A DNA stretch of 64,000 bases from positions 62,001 to 126,000 of the forward strand of contig WNYE01000032.1 of the NCBI GenBank assembly GCA_021396245.1. Direction: 5' to 3'. Source of the stretch: Sporothrix humicola (Eukaryota; Ascomycota; Sordariomycetes; Ophiostomatales; Ophiostomataceae). Positions within the stretch are counted from its first letter, which is position 1, and the number at the start of each line of letters is the position of its first letter. The notes beneath the pieces are model-generated. The model was not told where the DNA came from. It was given only the letters and a program-made list of their open reading frames with translations, and ran no database searches. This document shows, piece after piece, positions 44,505-55,162 of this stretch. The position numbers were made by a program, and so were the translations under genes.

Positions 44505-45544
44505 TCAGAACCATGCCAGCGTCCATGTGCTCGGCAAGTTCGGCCACCGTTCCTGCCACTCGGCCAGAATGTCCGGCACGCGTTCGTCAAAGCCCGACCG
44601 GCTGGCAGCACCGCCTGCATCAAAGACGGCCGCGCCCACTTTCTCACGTTCTTCGGCAGCTACGCGGTTGAGCGTCGTCGCCAGGTCCAGAATGCCACGG
44701 CCACCGATCGAGGCCTCTTCGTGGTTGTCGCGAATGTCGACATTGATGACGTGCACAGGGCGGTTGAGCGGCGAGCCGCGGTTGAGTAGGTCGTCGATGA
44801 CGGCGTCCCAGCAGCGCTCCTCGCAGGTAATGACAACGTCGACGACGCCGCCCTCGGATCCGGAACTGCCCAAGTCGGATGGGTGGTCGATGCGCGGCAG
44901 GCCAATCTGCCAGTCCTGCCAGCGCTCGGGACCCCACTTGACGCCACGGTTGCGGTTGATCATGTTGAGGACGCCGTTGGCGCGGTAGAGGCGGGCGTCC
45001 TTGGCCTCGAGCTCGCGATAGATGCTGTCGTAGGAGGTCTTGTTGAACTGGTAGACGTTGGGCTGCGTAATGGTCGGGCCCGGAAGACGCACCAGGGATC
45101 CCGTGCCGAACGAGATAACGGGAAACCCGGCCTGGGCGAGGCGCAAATGGGCTTCCATGGATCTACGGGTGCAAAGCAAAAACAGTATTAGGGCCATGGT
45201 TCCAAAGATTTTGAAAGCAGGGGAACGGAACGAAGCAGTAAAGAACAGAAGGACAACGGTCGGGGTCACAAGCACACAACAAGCAAGCATCTCTCTTCTA
45301 TGGGTACCGTTTCCTCCTCTTCACACAGTTCATCCCACGGCATCTGTCATTCTACGAGGGTATGGAGGCGGCCAGGAGTAATGATGGTGAAGTCCTGGAA
45401 AGACTTGGTTACGCACCGGTTCTGGTTGCTCGCGCACACGGTGCAGAACTTGAGCTTGAAGCCGCCCTTGTCCTCTACTTCAGGCACTCCAGCCGGTGCG
45501 GCTGGCGCGGCAACAGCCACATCAGCTCCGTTGGTCGCGGCCAT
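44505..45544 (-). CDS. ssu72: Ssu72 RNA polymerase II CTD phosphatase
   Basis: Two exons, 45544-45417 and 45162-44505; about 261 aa. Ssu72 removes phosphate from Ser5 (and Ser7) of the RNA polymerase II C-terminal domain and belongs to the cleavage/polyadenylation machinery in the nucleus. The phosphatase loop is VCASNQNRS, with Cys37 as nucleophile and Arg43 (CX5R). Conserved blocks follow: SMEAHLRLAQAGFPVISFGT, VRLPGPTITQPNVY, RNRGVKWGPERWQDWQ, DVVITCEERCWDAV and PVHVINVDIRDNHEEA, ending in LAEWQERWPNLPSTWTLAWF. The 254 bp intron splits the codon of Arg43, so only the spliced form is active. An ORF starting inside the intron (45290) is an artefact. The N terminus carries an extra Ala/Pro-rich segment of about 28 residues before the core. 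Confidence 0.95.
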
Positions 45545-48500
45545 GGTGATCGCTTGGCAATATCGTCAAAAGTCGGCCAGGTCGCGATGGTTCAGTCGTC
45601 GCGTATAGACCTTGAAATCGAGACAAGTTAGCAATAGTCCGGACAAACGGATAGAGGCGAATCTTCGTGCAAGTGATGTCCACTCTGATGCTGCTGCCTC
45701 TGCTTGGTTCAGAAATAAGTTGCGTAATTAATGAAAAAGTCATCAAGTAAATCAGACAGCTCCAATATGTATAATATCATCATGTAGGCAGGGCAGCAGC
45801 AGGCAGAGGTTGTGTGTATGTGTAGTCGGTATTCCGAGCAGGTTGCGGTCTTACCTTTCGAGGTTCTCGGTGCGTTTGCAGTTGTTTCAGGACTGGTTAA
45901 GTTGTCTTTGTCTGTCTTGTCTTCTCTCGTCTTCTTCTTTCGAGAAAACCGTCCAGAGCTTCTCTCACGTCAAATCAACTTCCGACAGGCCAAACACCGC
46001 CGAGCGCTGCTGCATCTGCGAGACAGGGACGGAGACAGTGTTCACAGGCAGGAGAAGATGCAGAAGCATGTCGCCACCGGGAAGGGAGGGATGCTCGACG
46101 CTCAATGCTCAAAGGCGACGATGGAGAGAGGTGGTTGGTTTTTTTGTGTGAAAGAAGAAATTCCTTTTCGATTTTGGTTCGGGAATGGCTCGTCAAGTTT
46201 TTGTGCTTTGGGGTGGGTTGCTGCTGGCGAATCAGAGTGCAGTAACGGTAGCGGGGCTGTCTACAGCTCTCCATTGGCCAGTGACAGTGCTGCTACAAAC
46301 TGCCACAAGTAGCCGCACTTTCACTTGCATCGCACCTTCCCTCTCAGTGTCTTACTCTGACTGGTCCCAGGCTTCCACACCACCATATCTGACGCAACGA
46401 GCGCCTCTTTTCTCCTGAAACGCCTAAAAGACCGACCTGCAGCTTTGCCTGCAGCTGCCCGCAGATTCGTGCATCTGTCCATACTCCAAAGACAGCTTGC
46501 AGACGCTGTCCAGAGAACAGAGAGAACTGCAGGATGGCCGCCTTGACTCCTCGACTCCCAGCAGTGAGCGAGTGTCAAGAGCGAACAAGAAAGCAAGCCA
46601 CGCACATGACTGGCGGAGTGAGGGAGCACGACATGGGCACGGGTGGCATGCTGTTTCCCGAAATAGAACAGAAGAGGGGGTGAAAGACCGCGCTCAGGAA
46701 GTAATACAGAAGAGAAGGAGCGATACAGAGTAATACTGAGTACAGACAGCAAGCAAACGAACACGCAACACACAACACACAAGAGAAGATAGCAGCACCG
46801 GTATTATTACCACGTACAGTTGAACGGACACCTGTTCTGGACCCGGAGTGATACTGAGATTGATCTTGGGACGCTCCGATGCGATACAGTCATCTCTTTT
46901 GCTTGCATTGTCCGCCGTACATATAGATCGCCCAAATATGAGGTGTTCAGGGTCATTCCTTGTCAAGCCTATGCCCCTTCTATTCCTCGGCGGCTTGCAT
47001 CTTATTACTTGACTGCCTGAAGTCGCTTTCCCTTCGTCCATCCTTGCTAATATGGCCTGTCGACATGGTGGCCTGGCCACTTTATCTGGCCACGGGAGAG
47101 CCATCAAGCCGGATACGACAAGAAACGTCCTCAAAATTATGTGAATCGGGAACAGACTTTGGTAAGACCGTAGGACACGGCGGTGATTTGCACCAGGGAG
47201 GCTGGCGACAATAGCAGTTGGTTGAGCGTAAGATAGATTCTGTGAGTTGCATTGTTCGCTTGAGCGCCTGTTTAGCACAATCCATTGTTGACATCATCTA
47301 GCGATGAGATACTGTGACAAGGGCTAATGTCGATGCCTACCAGGCTGCCCTTTTGCATCAGTTGCACACTGTAGATGTTCTTTCTCTCATTTCTTTCCTT
47401 CTTCATGTATAGTTATGAACGTTTGGTCATAACAATGCCAATATCGAGCTCAAATAATCTGTCTCTAAATACTCATCAACCAGAGATAACGTAGCACCTC
47501 ATCACAACTCATGGCAACTCCAATAGCTTTTATTTCTCCAAAATAGAAAGACAGACAAACAATGAGGCCTACAAAACATCCCGGAAACAATACATTAGAC
47601 CCCAGCACATACGAACCCCGCCTGGTGCTCCGTGTCATATTAAAACTAATACGCCATATCTCACTGCCAGGCGCTAGACTGCGCGCAGACCCCCGAGAAA
47701 TATCCACCTCAGCCATCAAGAACACAAGACGACAGTGCCAGTGTATATTTTGGTCTTCACTCGGATTTTGCTTGTGTGGATTGCTTTGCCGCAGGTGCTC
47801 GTTGCTAGCAGTTGTTGATGTTTTCCTTCCATATTTGGCTCCCGCTAGGCGCTATCGTGTGTTCTTGCCTTTTTTGTTGTTGTTGTAGCGGCGATGTTGA
47901 CTATCGCCTTGTCGTCTGCCACTTCCCTCTTTCCCTTTTCCCCTTTTTCTCTTTCCTGTTGGCGCTTTGTTGCGCCTTCCCGCTCTGTTCTCTGTTTCTT
48001 GCTCCTTCTCCTTGCGCACACTCGCGCCCACCTCTCAGCCGTCGCTGCACCTTCCCTCACGCCCCCCCGCGCGCTTAGCACCAGGTGGCACCCCAGACAA
48101 CGGGCAGCTAGCAACTAGAAACAGAAGCTACTCCCGCCAGAAACAGACAGCCCGCCTCGACAGAGCCGTTGTATGGTCCGTCGTGGTCGGTCCCTTTGTT
48201 CCTTCCCTTCTTCCCTGCTCGTCTTTCTGAAAATAATCCTCTCCCCGAGTCTTCCATCTTCGCTCCTTCTTTCTTCATATTTTTTTCTCACGAGTGCTTC
48301 CTTCCATTTTGCATTCCCTCATTGTTTTCCTCTGCTCTTCGTCTCCTTTTTCTGCCCCTTTTTTCTTTTCCTTTCCCCAATCTTCAACCTCACCTCGCAC
48401 CAGACTCATACTCACGCAAACAAATAATTCACACCACCAGCGGTCACAACTCTCACGGCCTTCACTTCTTGCGCTCTCTCGTCCCCCATTTCTTCCATTT

Positions 48501-49866
48501 TGCCGCCCCAGGCCTCTTTCTTGCGCCGCCATCGCCCGACGCTCTGTGTGCGACTTGCGTGTTTTGGCTTTTGTTTTCCCGCCGCCTTTTTAATTCAATA
48601 TCGCCTCTTTCTCCTTCGACAATCGCAACCTTCTAACGACAGATCATCGACCCCCAATCCAGCCTCGACCCGGACTGGACCTCGAACTCGATGTTCTTGT
48701 CGCCTTGTCGCTCTCCCTTTAAGAAAACTCCATAACTTTGTCTTTACTCGCCCTGCATCAGGTCAAATTGCACGACGTCCCTCGCCCCAGTTTTGCATCG
48801 TGTCGTGGCTCGGCGCAATCATTCTCCAAACTCCAAAACTCCAAACAAGACCCAACTGGTCCCTTTGATTTTGTTGTGTTCTATTCTTAGACACACGCAT
48901 GCTTCTGGATCGCATTCTCAATCAAAACCATCCGAATCATCCACGGCGAATGCATTCTCGCTCTCCGGACTTTCATCTACTTTTTAACGTCGACGATTTA
49001 CTATCCATCGCTTTCAAGATCGCTCCTCCGATCTCCTCGTCTATCCCCACCCGCGCCGCAATCCCCTCTGAGACACCCTCCACGACCGCCCTAAACAGAC
49101 ACGCCGACGTCTCTAGCATTTACTGTCTCTCATCTTTGGGTCTGGCACATCGGTGCGAACCGAGAGGTCGATAAACAAAACCAACGCGGGGAGGAGCACT
49201 GAACGGACCGGCACATAATTATCAGCAAGTCTTACGATATACGGTCTACTTTCTGCAGCCTGTATTTGACAGATCGTATCTTCTTCGATACTTTTGCCTT
49301 TGCCATCTCCGAAAAAAGAACTTCACGCTGCACAGCGGTAACTCTTGTTCCTGTCCTTTTCTGCACCAAGGGCCGTCGGCTAGCCTTGGCTAGGTTAAGG
49401 GATCGGAACTCTGAAGCGGTGACTGGGACGCTACCATAGTACTGAGTACTCGAGGGAAAAGGGTCCACATCCACCACACACGCCAGCAAAAGACCGCCCC
49501 TCCATTGTCTCTGAATCTGCGCCTGCATCTCTCCTGCACATTGTGAGAGATTGTCATCCGCCGCCCTTTGTCGCCCTTCGCCCTTTGGGGCCTTTTGCCA
49601 TTTCGCCTCTTACAAGTCAAACAAGCGAGGCGGAGAGTCCTCGTGTTTTGTCCACGCCGGCTTTTTGCAGCACATGGTGTTTGCGTGCCATAACCGCCAA
49701 ACCGCATTCCGCAACCCATCAACGCCCATTTATGTGCCATTCCGAGTTCTAAAAAAAATAGCGTCCCTGGCCCCTCACCCCCTCTCCCCCTTTCCTGCTG
49801 TGCGCTGCGCGCCCCTCTAGAACGATAGAACAAATCGCACTTTGTCGACTTTTCGATAATTCGACC
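45545..49866. other. 4.3 kb divergent intergenic region with long CT-rich tract
   Basis: It lies between the ssu72 and nbp2-like start codons. No convincing gene is present on either strand. From about 47920 to 48600 the plus strand is strongly pyrimidine-rich, as in fungal promoters and leaders, more than 1.2 kb before the nbp2-like ATG; a long or spliced 5' UTR is possible. Short ORFs at 48899-49174 and elsewhere could be upstream ORFs. Confidence 0.4.
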
Positions 49867-51645
49867 ATGGCAGCAATCGTGTCTCCTTCTTCGTCCTCAC
49901 CAGCGACGTCACCGCCGGCAACTGCCCCTCCTACCTCGATCGAAATTCCCAACTCTTCAATTCCGCCAAACAGCAACCCTTCATCACCCCCTCTCAACAA
50001 TCCAAACCATCCTCCACTTACACCGCTGGTGACATCTCCGCCTCCGCCGGCACGCCGAACAAATCTGTCACGGCCAATGTCGCACGCTTCGAAGAACCGT
50101 CTGTCGCAATATTCCACAGGCTCGATCCCCCAACGGTCGCGCCCAGCCTCCCACGTCTTTCCCATCTACCCCTCCAGTCTTCCATATACACTAGTCCGCG
50201 ACTTCGCATACCAACCCTCACAAGCATTACACTATGGCCCCCCGCCAGAGCCGTCACGGCCACCGTCCGCCCTCATGACACCTTCAATAGACTCCCAGTC
50301 CCAACGACGTCTTTCTGACCCACCAGTCTTCTGGGACTCCAAGGGTGGCTGGGAGTCTGGCTCGTGGACAAGCGACTCGTTTCGACGCGCAACCGACATC
50401 CCCCCTATTCTCCTGGCTGACGGCCCGCCTTGGAGCGAGGACGAAGACCTGCAGAGCCCGGTCGTCAGCTCACGACACCGAAAGCACAAGTCCGCATCGG
50501 GGGCCTATGGGCATGGCCATAGTCGGTCCCGTAGCTCGCGCGACGAATACGGGGAGGGCGCAGGCAATGGAGGTGTCGGTCACGGCATGGGCGGTGCAGG
50601 CCACGGCCATGGCGGTGTAGGCGGTGGCCACGACCCGGCTGTTCTAAACCCAGACAACTACGATCGGGAGCGGGGCTACTATGTTGGGACGAGTGGTGAC
50701 GGCAGCGAACGGTACTATGTCAACCAAGAAGGCGACGAGGCCAACGGACCGGGCGGGGAGTTTGTCACTTATCCCCCGGACCAGGCACGGCACTCCACCA
50801 ACCCCTACCAGCTGCAGCCACCCCACAACTACGGCGGGTACCGGCCCACATCCGACGCCTCCAGCCCAATCTCGTCGCCCGACTACCGGGAAGACGATCA
50901 GTCGCGGTACTCGCGCGACTACCAATTCACGATTACCTCGCCCGACGAGGAGATGCACGGAAAAGCCGTCGCACTATTCGACTTTGCACGCGAAAACGAA
51001 AACGAGTTACCCCTGGTCGAGGGCCAGATCATCTGGGTGTCGTACCGGCACGGCCAGGGCTGGCTGGTGGCAATGGACCCCAAGACACAGGAAAGCGGAC
51101 TTGTCCCTGAGGAGTATGTTCGCCTGCTACGGGATATCGAGGGCGGCATGACTAGCTTGACAGGCCAAGTGGTCGTAACGAGCGCCGACGGCAACGGCGG
51201 TGCGACCAGCCCCAACGATGGCGGCACACCGACTCAAGCCGAGCACCAAATCGGCCAGGGCCCCGGGTTTTCTGCTGGCCACACACCAACGCCGAGCAAC
51301 GTCTCCAACGGCTACCACCAGCCCATCGTGTCGACGTTCAGCACGTCGAGTAAAGACCTCGACCCCTATCCACAGCACCTGCTCGGCACGCAGGCCGGCC
51401 AGACTCCTCCGCAGGTCATCCACTATCACGGCCAGCGTGGTGGATCTCAGGCCAACACGCCGACGCTGCTCAACCACCAGGACGTGGGCATGATGCGGCG
51501 CGGCAGCCAGGACGTGACGGCCAACAAGAAGAGCAGCGAGAGCCACGTGCCGTCGACGCTCGGGTCGCTACCGGATGATGGGTCCGAGGAATCGGCCGAG
51601 GCACCGGCACCGGCAGCAGCCACGGCAGTGGCCGGTGATGAGTAG
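49867..51645 (+). CDS. nbp2: SH3-domain adaptor, Nbp2-like
   Basis: Single exon, 592 aa. The one clear domain is an SH3 at about residues 363-422: KAVALFDFARENENELPLVE, then GQIIWVSYRHGQGWLVAMD and ESGLVPEEYVRLL. This variant (ALFDF, ENENEL, HGQGWL, GLVPEEYV) matches yeast Nbp2 and fission yeast Skb5, adaptors that link PAK-type kinases and PP2C phosphatases to the HOG and cell-wall MAPK pathways. Flanks are disordered: Pro/Ser-rich before, a Gly/His-rich stretch around 215-260, and Gln/Ser/Ala-rich after. The full length is well above that of yeast Nbp2, as usual in filamentous fungi. The domain call is certain; the orthology is probable. Confidence 0.82.
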   Translation: MAAIVSPSSSSPATSPPATAPPTSIEIPNSSIPPNSNPSSPPLNNPNHPPLTPLVTSPPPPARRTNLSRPMSHASKNRLSQYSTGSIPQRSRPASHVFPIYPSSLPYTLVRDFAYQPSQALHYGPPPEPSRPPSALMTPSIDSQSQRRLSDPPVFWDSKGGWESGSWTSDSFRRATDIPPILLADGPPWSEDEDLQSPVVSSRHRKHKSASGAYGHGHSRSRSSRDEYGEGAGNGGVGHGMGGAGHGHGGVGGGHDPAVLNPDNYDRERGYYVGTSGDGSERYYVNQEGDEANGPGGEFVTYPPDQARHSTNPYQLQPPHNYGGYRPTSDASSPISSPDYREDDQSRYSRDYQFTITSPDEEMHGKAVALFDFARENENELPLVEGQIIWVSYRHGQGWLVAMDPKTQESGLVPEEYVRLLRDIEGGMTSLTGQVVVTSADGNGGATSPNDGGTPTQAEHQIGQGPGFSAGHTPTPSNVSNGYHQPIVSTFSTSSKDLDPYPQHLLGTQAGQTPPQVIHYHGQRGGSQANTPTLLNHQDVGMMRRGSQDVTANKKSSESHVPSTLGSLPDDGSEESAEAPAPAAATAVAGDE

Positions 51646-52836
51646 CCCAGCCATGCGGCTCTCTTTCTTTCTTTCTTACCTTATTCCCATTATTTATTTA
51701 ACTCTTGATTTATTACGCCCTTGACCATTTGTATACTACCACATTATTTCTGTCATGTTTCCATGTTGCTATGTTCTGTTTTTTCATCCGCTGATATCCT
51801 TTGCGGCGGTTGGGTGTTTTTGTATTTTTTATGCGACTTGATTTTGGAGGAGGTTGCCTGGCCACTCGATCATTTTCTGCAATTTGTGCAATTTGTGCGA
51901 TTGTGCGGTTCCATGTCTTACGACCTCTTTGCGATGGACTCTGGCGGTGCTTTACAGGTGGCGTTTCTGTCTGCCCCAACACATATTTATTTGGCTTTGA
52001 CTTCCGTCATCACGTTTCGTCGTTCTCATCTACGTCTTTTATATCGATGCATTTCATTCCCACGAAGATAGGGGAATTCGGTCAGGGACAACGAGAAGCA
52101 CAGGGCCTTCTCTCACTCTTTACAATCAAGAATCCATTTTATATTATCTCGTGTCGTCTTTTATTATGCCCTCTACTCTCACTTAGATGCGCTGTTGTAC
52201 GACATTCTGAAAACGTGGCGGCTCAACCCACCTTCTCTTCTAGTCGATCGTCCCACCAAATAACAGTGTCACGTGTGCCGGTTGCCCATTGTTGATTGTC
52301 GATTGATAACGCCATGTGTGCGGGCATATGTGTGAGAGGTTGTGTTGTCTGAGTATTTTCTGAAGAGCGGAACAAAGCTGAGCTCTCCACAGCATGTTTT
52401 AGTAGTGCGTTTGCCTTTGCAGTTTCGTTCGTCCTTTTTCGTCCGTATCCACATTTGCTTTTGTAAGACAAAAGCTTTGCTCTTCGTCACAGCCGACAGC
52501 CGGGGCACACCTTTTTGTCTTGTTTTTAAGGCTCTTTGGGACAGCTTTAGCTCCCCGACCGCCCGCTATTCCGTGCAACAGCGAACAACGGCAAGAGCTA
52601 TTTTCCCACTTTCAAGCGGTTCTTGCTTTGTCAAGCCGCCGGAGCACGGAGCTTGTATCGCAATTGCGTGCCGTTCTTTCCCACTTTTCGTCAGTTTTGT
52701 TTCGAGCTCCCTCGTTCTTTCCCATTCCCCTCGCCACTTCACGAACACTTTCTGTTTAACTTCTCTTTTGTCGTTTTATCCTCTCCTGTTTTCTTTCGTT
52801 TCGTTTCCCTCTCCATTCCTTTTTTCCGTCGTCAAA
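51646..52836. promoter_or_regulatory. Intergenic region: nbp2-like 3' UTR and mcr1 promoter
   Basis: The left part is T-rich (tttctttcttt) with AT-rich blocks. A CACGTG site is at 52270-52275. From about 52680 to 52836 the sequence is CT-rich and leads to ATG with a tcaaaATG context. The ORFs crossing it overlap in three frames and are not credible. Confidence 0.45.
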
Positions 52837-54235
52837 ATGTTTGCTCGCGCAGCTACCCGCACGTTCCTGGCGGCGTCGTCACCCCTCAAGCAGGTAAGAG
52901 AAAAAACCGACAGAAAAAAAAGCACAAAAGCACAAACCACCCCCGCGAAGAAGCTGACGTCAGACAATCCTGAGAGGAGTCGTCTGCGTTCAATTGTCCG
53001 GCCAGTGCAAGGCAATGGACAGCTGCATGGGATGGGAGCTCATTGGAGCTTCCAGGTGTGATGTAGCTGCGTTGCAGCGGCTGCAGTCCAGATACAGTCC
53101 AGATACAGGCTCTACATTGTCACCGTTTTGTTTACCTTTCTCGTCACCCTTGCTAACATCTTGTGTCTCCTCCCCCTCTCCTTTTCCAGGCGACTACCCG
53201 TCACTACGCTACGACCCCTAGCGGCGGCAGCAACAACACGATCATTCTCGCAGGCACGGCGCTTGCCGCCGGTGCTGGCGCTTACTACCTCCTGTCGACA
53301 CCCGGCACCACGCCGGCCACGAAGGCTACTCTGGCTGCCAAGGACAAGGCCGACAACGTCGTCGATGCGGCCAAGCAGGCGGCCAAGGAGGCCTTTGTGG
53401 GCGGCGACCAGGGCTTTGTGCCGCTCAAGGTGGAGAGCGTCGAGTCGGTCAACCACAATACCAAGCTTGTGCGCTTCAAGCTGCCGGAGGAGGACCAGAT
53501 CTCGGGCATGCACGCCGCCAGCGCTCTGCTGACGCGGTTCAAGCCTGAGGGCGCCGAGAAGAACATTCTCCGGCCCTACACGGCCGTCAGCGACGCTGAT
53601 GCCAAGGGCCACCTTGATCTGATGGTCAAGCACTACGAGGGCGGCAAGATGTCGACGCACATCCACAGCCTGGCGCCCGGCGACGAGCTCGAGTTCAAGG
53701 GCCCCATCGTCAAGTACAAGTGGACGCCCAACAAGCACGAGCAGATTGCGCTCGTAGCCGGCGGCACGGGCATCACGCCCATGTACCAGGTAAGTCTCCC
53801 AGGCGACCAGGACAGCGACCATCAGCACGAACCCCACTAACAAACCGATGCCAGCTGATCAAGGCCGTCCTGCAGAACCCCGACCAGGACAAGACCAAGA
53901 TCACGCTCGTGTACGGCAACATTGCCGAGAATGACATTCTGCTGCACAAGGAGCTCCGCCACCTCGAGAACTCGTTCCCCCAGCGCTTCCGCACGTTCTA
54001 TGTCCTGGAGAAGCCGTCGGCCGACTGGCAGGGCGAGAAGGGCTACATCACCAAGAATCTGCTGAAGGAGGTGCTCCCGGAGCCCAAGGCCGGCGATTTC
54101 AAGGTGTTTGTGTGCGGTCCTCCCGGCCTGATGAACGCGATTTCGGGCAACAAGAAGTCGCCGTCGGACCAGGGCGAGCTGACCGGCGCTCTGCAGGAGC
54201 TGGGCTACAACAAGGACCAGGTCCTGAAGCTGTAA
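52837..54235 (+). CDS. mcr1: Mitochondrial NADH-cytochrome b5 reductase
   Basis: Three exons: 52837-52893, 53190-53789 and 53855-54235; about 345 aa. It passes electrons from NADH through FAD to cytochrome b5 or other acceptors (ergosterol and fatty-acid metabolism, D-erythroascorbyl radical reduction) at the mitochondrial outer membrane and intermembrane space. The N terminus is a presequence rich in Ala/Arg (MFARAATRTFLAASSPLKQ), then a membrane helix at about 35-53. The FAD motif RPYTAVS is near residue 147, the NADH-binding GGTGITPMYQ ends exon 2, and CGPPGLM is near 306; the end is QVLKL. Intron 1 separates the presequence from the body and is long (296 bp), with an internal 11 bp duplication. 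Length and motifs fit Mcr1 well. Confidence 0.95.
53085..53106. repeat. 11 bp direct repeat inside mcr1 intron 1
   Basis: agtccagatac occurs twice in tandem. Probably a simple duplication. Confidence 0.6.
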
Positions 54236-55162
54236 GTGGGGTGTGTTTATGTGTGTGGCTACGACGTAACGCGAGATAGAAAAACTTGTAGACGATAGAT
54301 GTACATAGACTTGCATGATCTCAAGTTCTTTCAAGTTCTGATAGCAACGCATGTGTGTTTTGAGTGGCCAGGTACACTGTATGAGCAGTAAATAAATAAA
54401 CAAACGTGAAATAAGATGGGGGACAAGATCGATGTCGCATTGTCGTCTAATTCTTCTGCCTGTTGTCGTCACTTTCCTTTTTCTCAACTTTCAAACGCCA
54501 ATCAACTCATCAGCGCCTGACCGATCCCTGCATTAACGCTCGCACCTATTTGTTTTGGTTTTTGTTGGAGAGCGCCCCTCATAGCCAAAATCTGCGAAGG
54601 AACAGCCCCATGAATAGCCCATCATTGCCCACTCTGACTGCCGGCCAAGGCAGGCCAATGGAGACGACGAGGCGGTGAGACGAAAAAAAGAGGGACTTGC
54701 CCACTGACAACAGCGCACACTGCCCACTTGCGGCGGGACGGCACGTAAACAACACGCAAAACGCAGAATGCAGCCACTCTCGTCCTCTCAAATCTCGGCC
54801 CAACCATTTGCTGTGTATTATTTGCCTTGGGCACAGGGTCCCCCAATGTGTACGTAGTGGTAATGAGCGGGAACGGATGAGCATCAGACAACAGCAGCGG
54901 ACCGTTCGTCTGGTCTCGCCTGCATTGTCCCTTCCTTGCATTTTCCTTTCCTCGTTCTTTCCATTATTGCGTTACCTGCTCTTTCCTTTACATTTTCTCG
55001 CTTTTTCCCTTCTTGCTCTTTTGTTTTAAAGTCGCATTGGTCGTCGGTCGCTGCTACCTCATAGCTTCAAGTACCTCCTTCCGTACACACTAGCAACAAT
55101 AACAACCATCGCGACTTCCCAACCAACGTTCCGTGTCTGTTTCCCCCCCTTTTTCCCCCGCC
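54236..55162. promoter_or_regulatory. Intergenic region: mcr1 3' UTR and promoter of the DNAJC11-like gene
   Basis: AT-rich on the left with aataaataaataaac near 54390, a likely polyadenylation region. CT-rich from about 54920 to 55030, then a leader ending ccgccATGTCC. The overlapping ORFs are not credible genes. Confidence 0.45.

Noticed and set aside
45163..45290. Alternative N terminus for Ssu72 starting inside the intron
   Set aside because: It lacks the catalytic Cys loop that the upstream exon supplies; it is translated intron.
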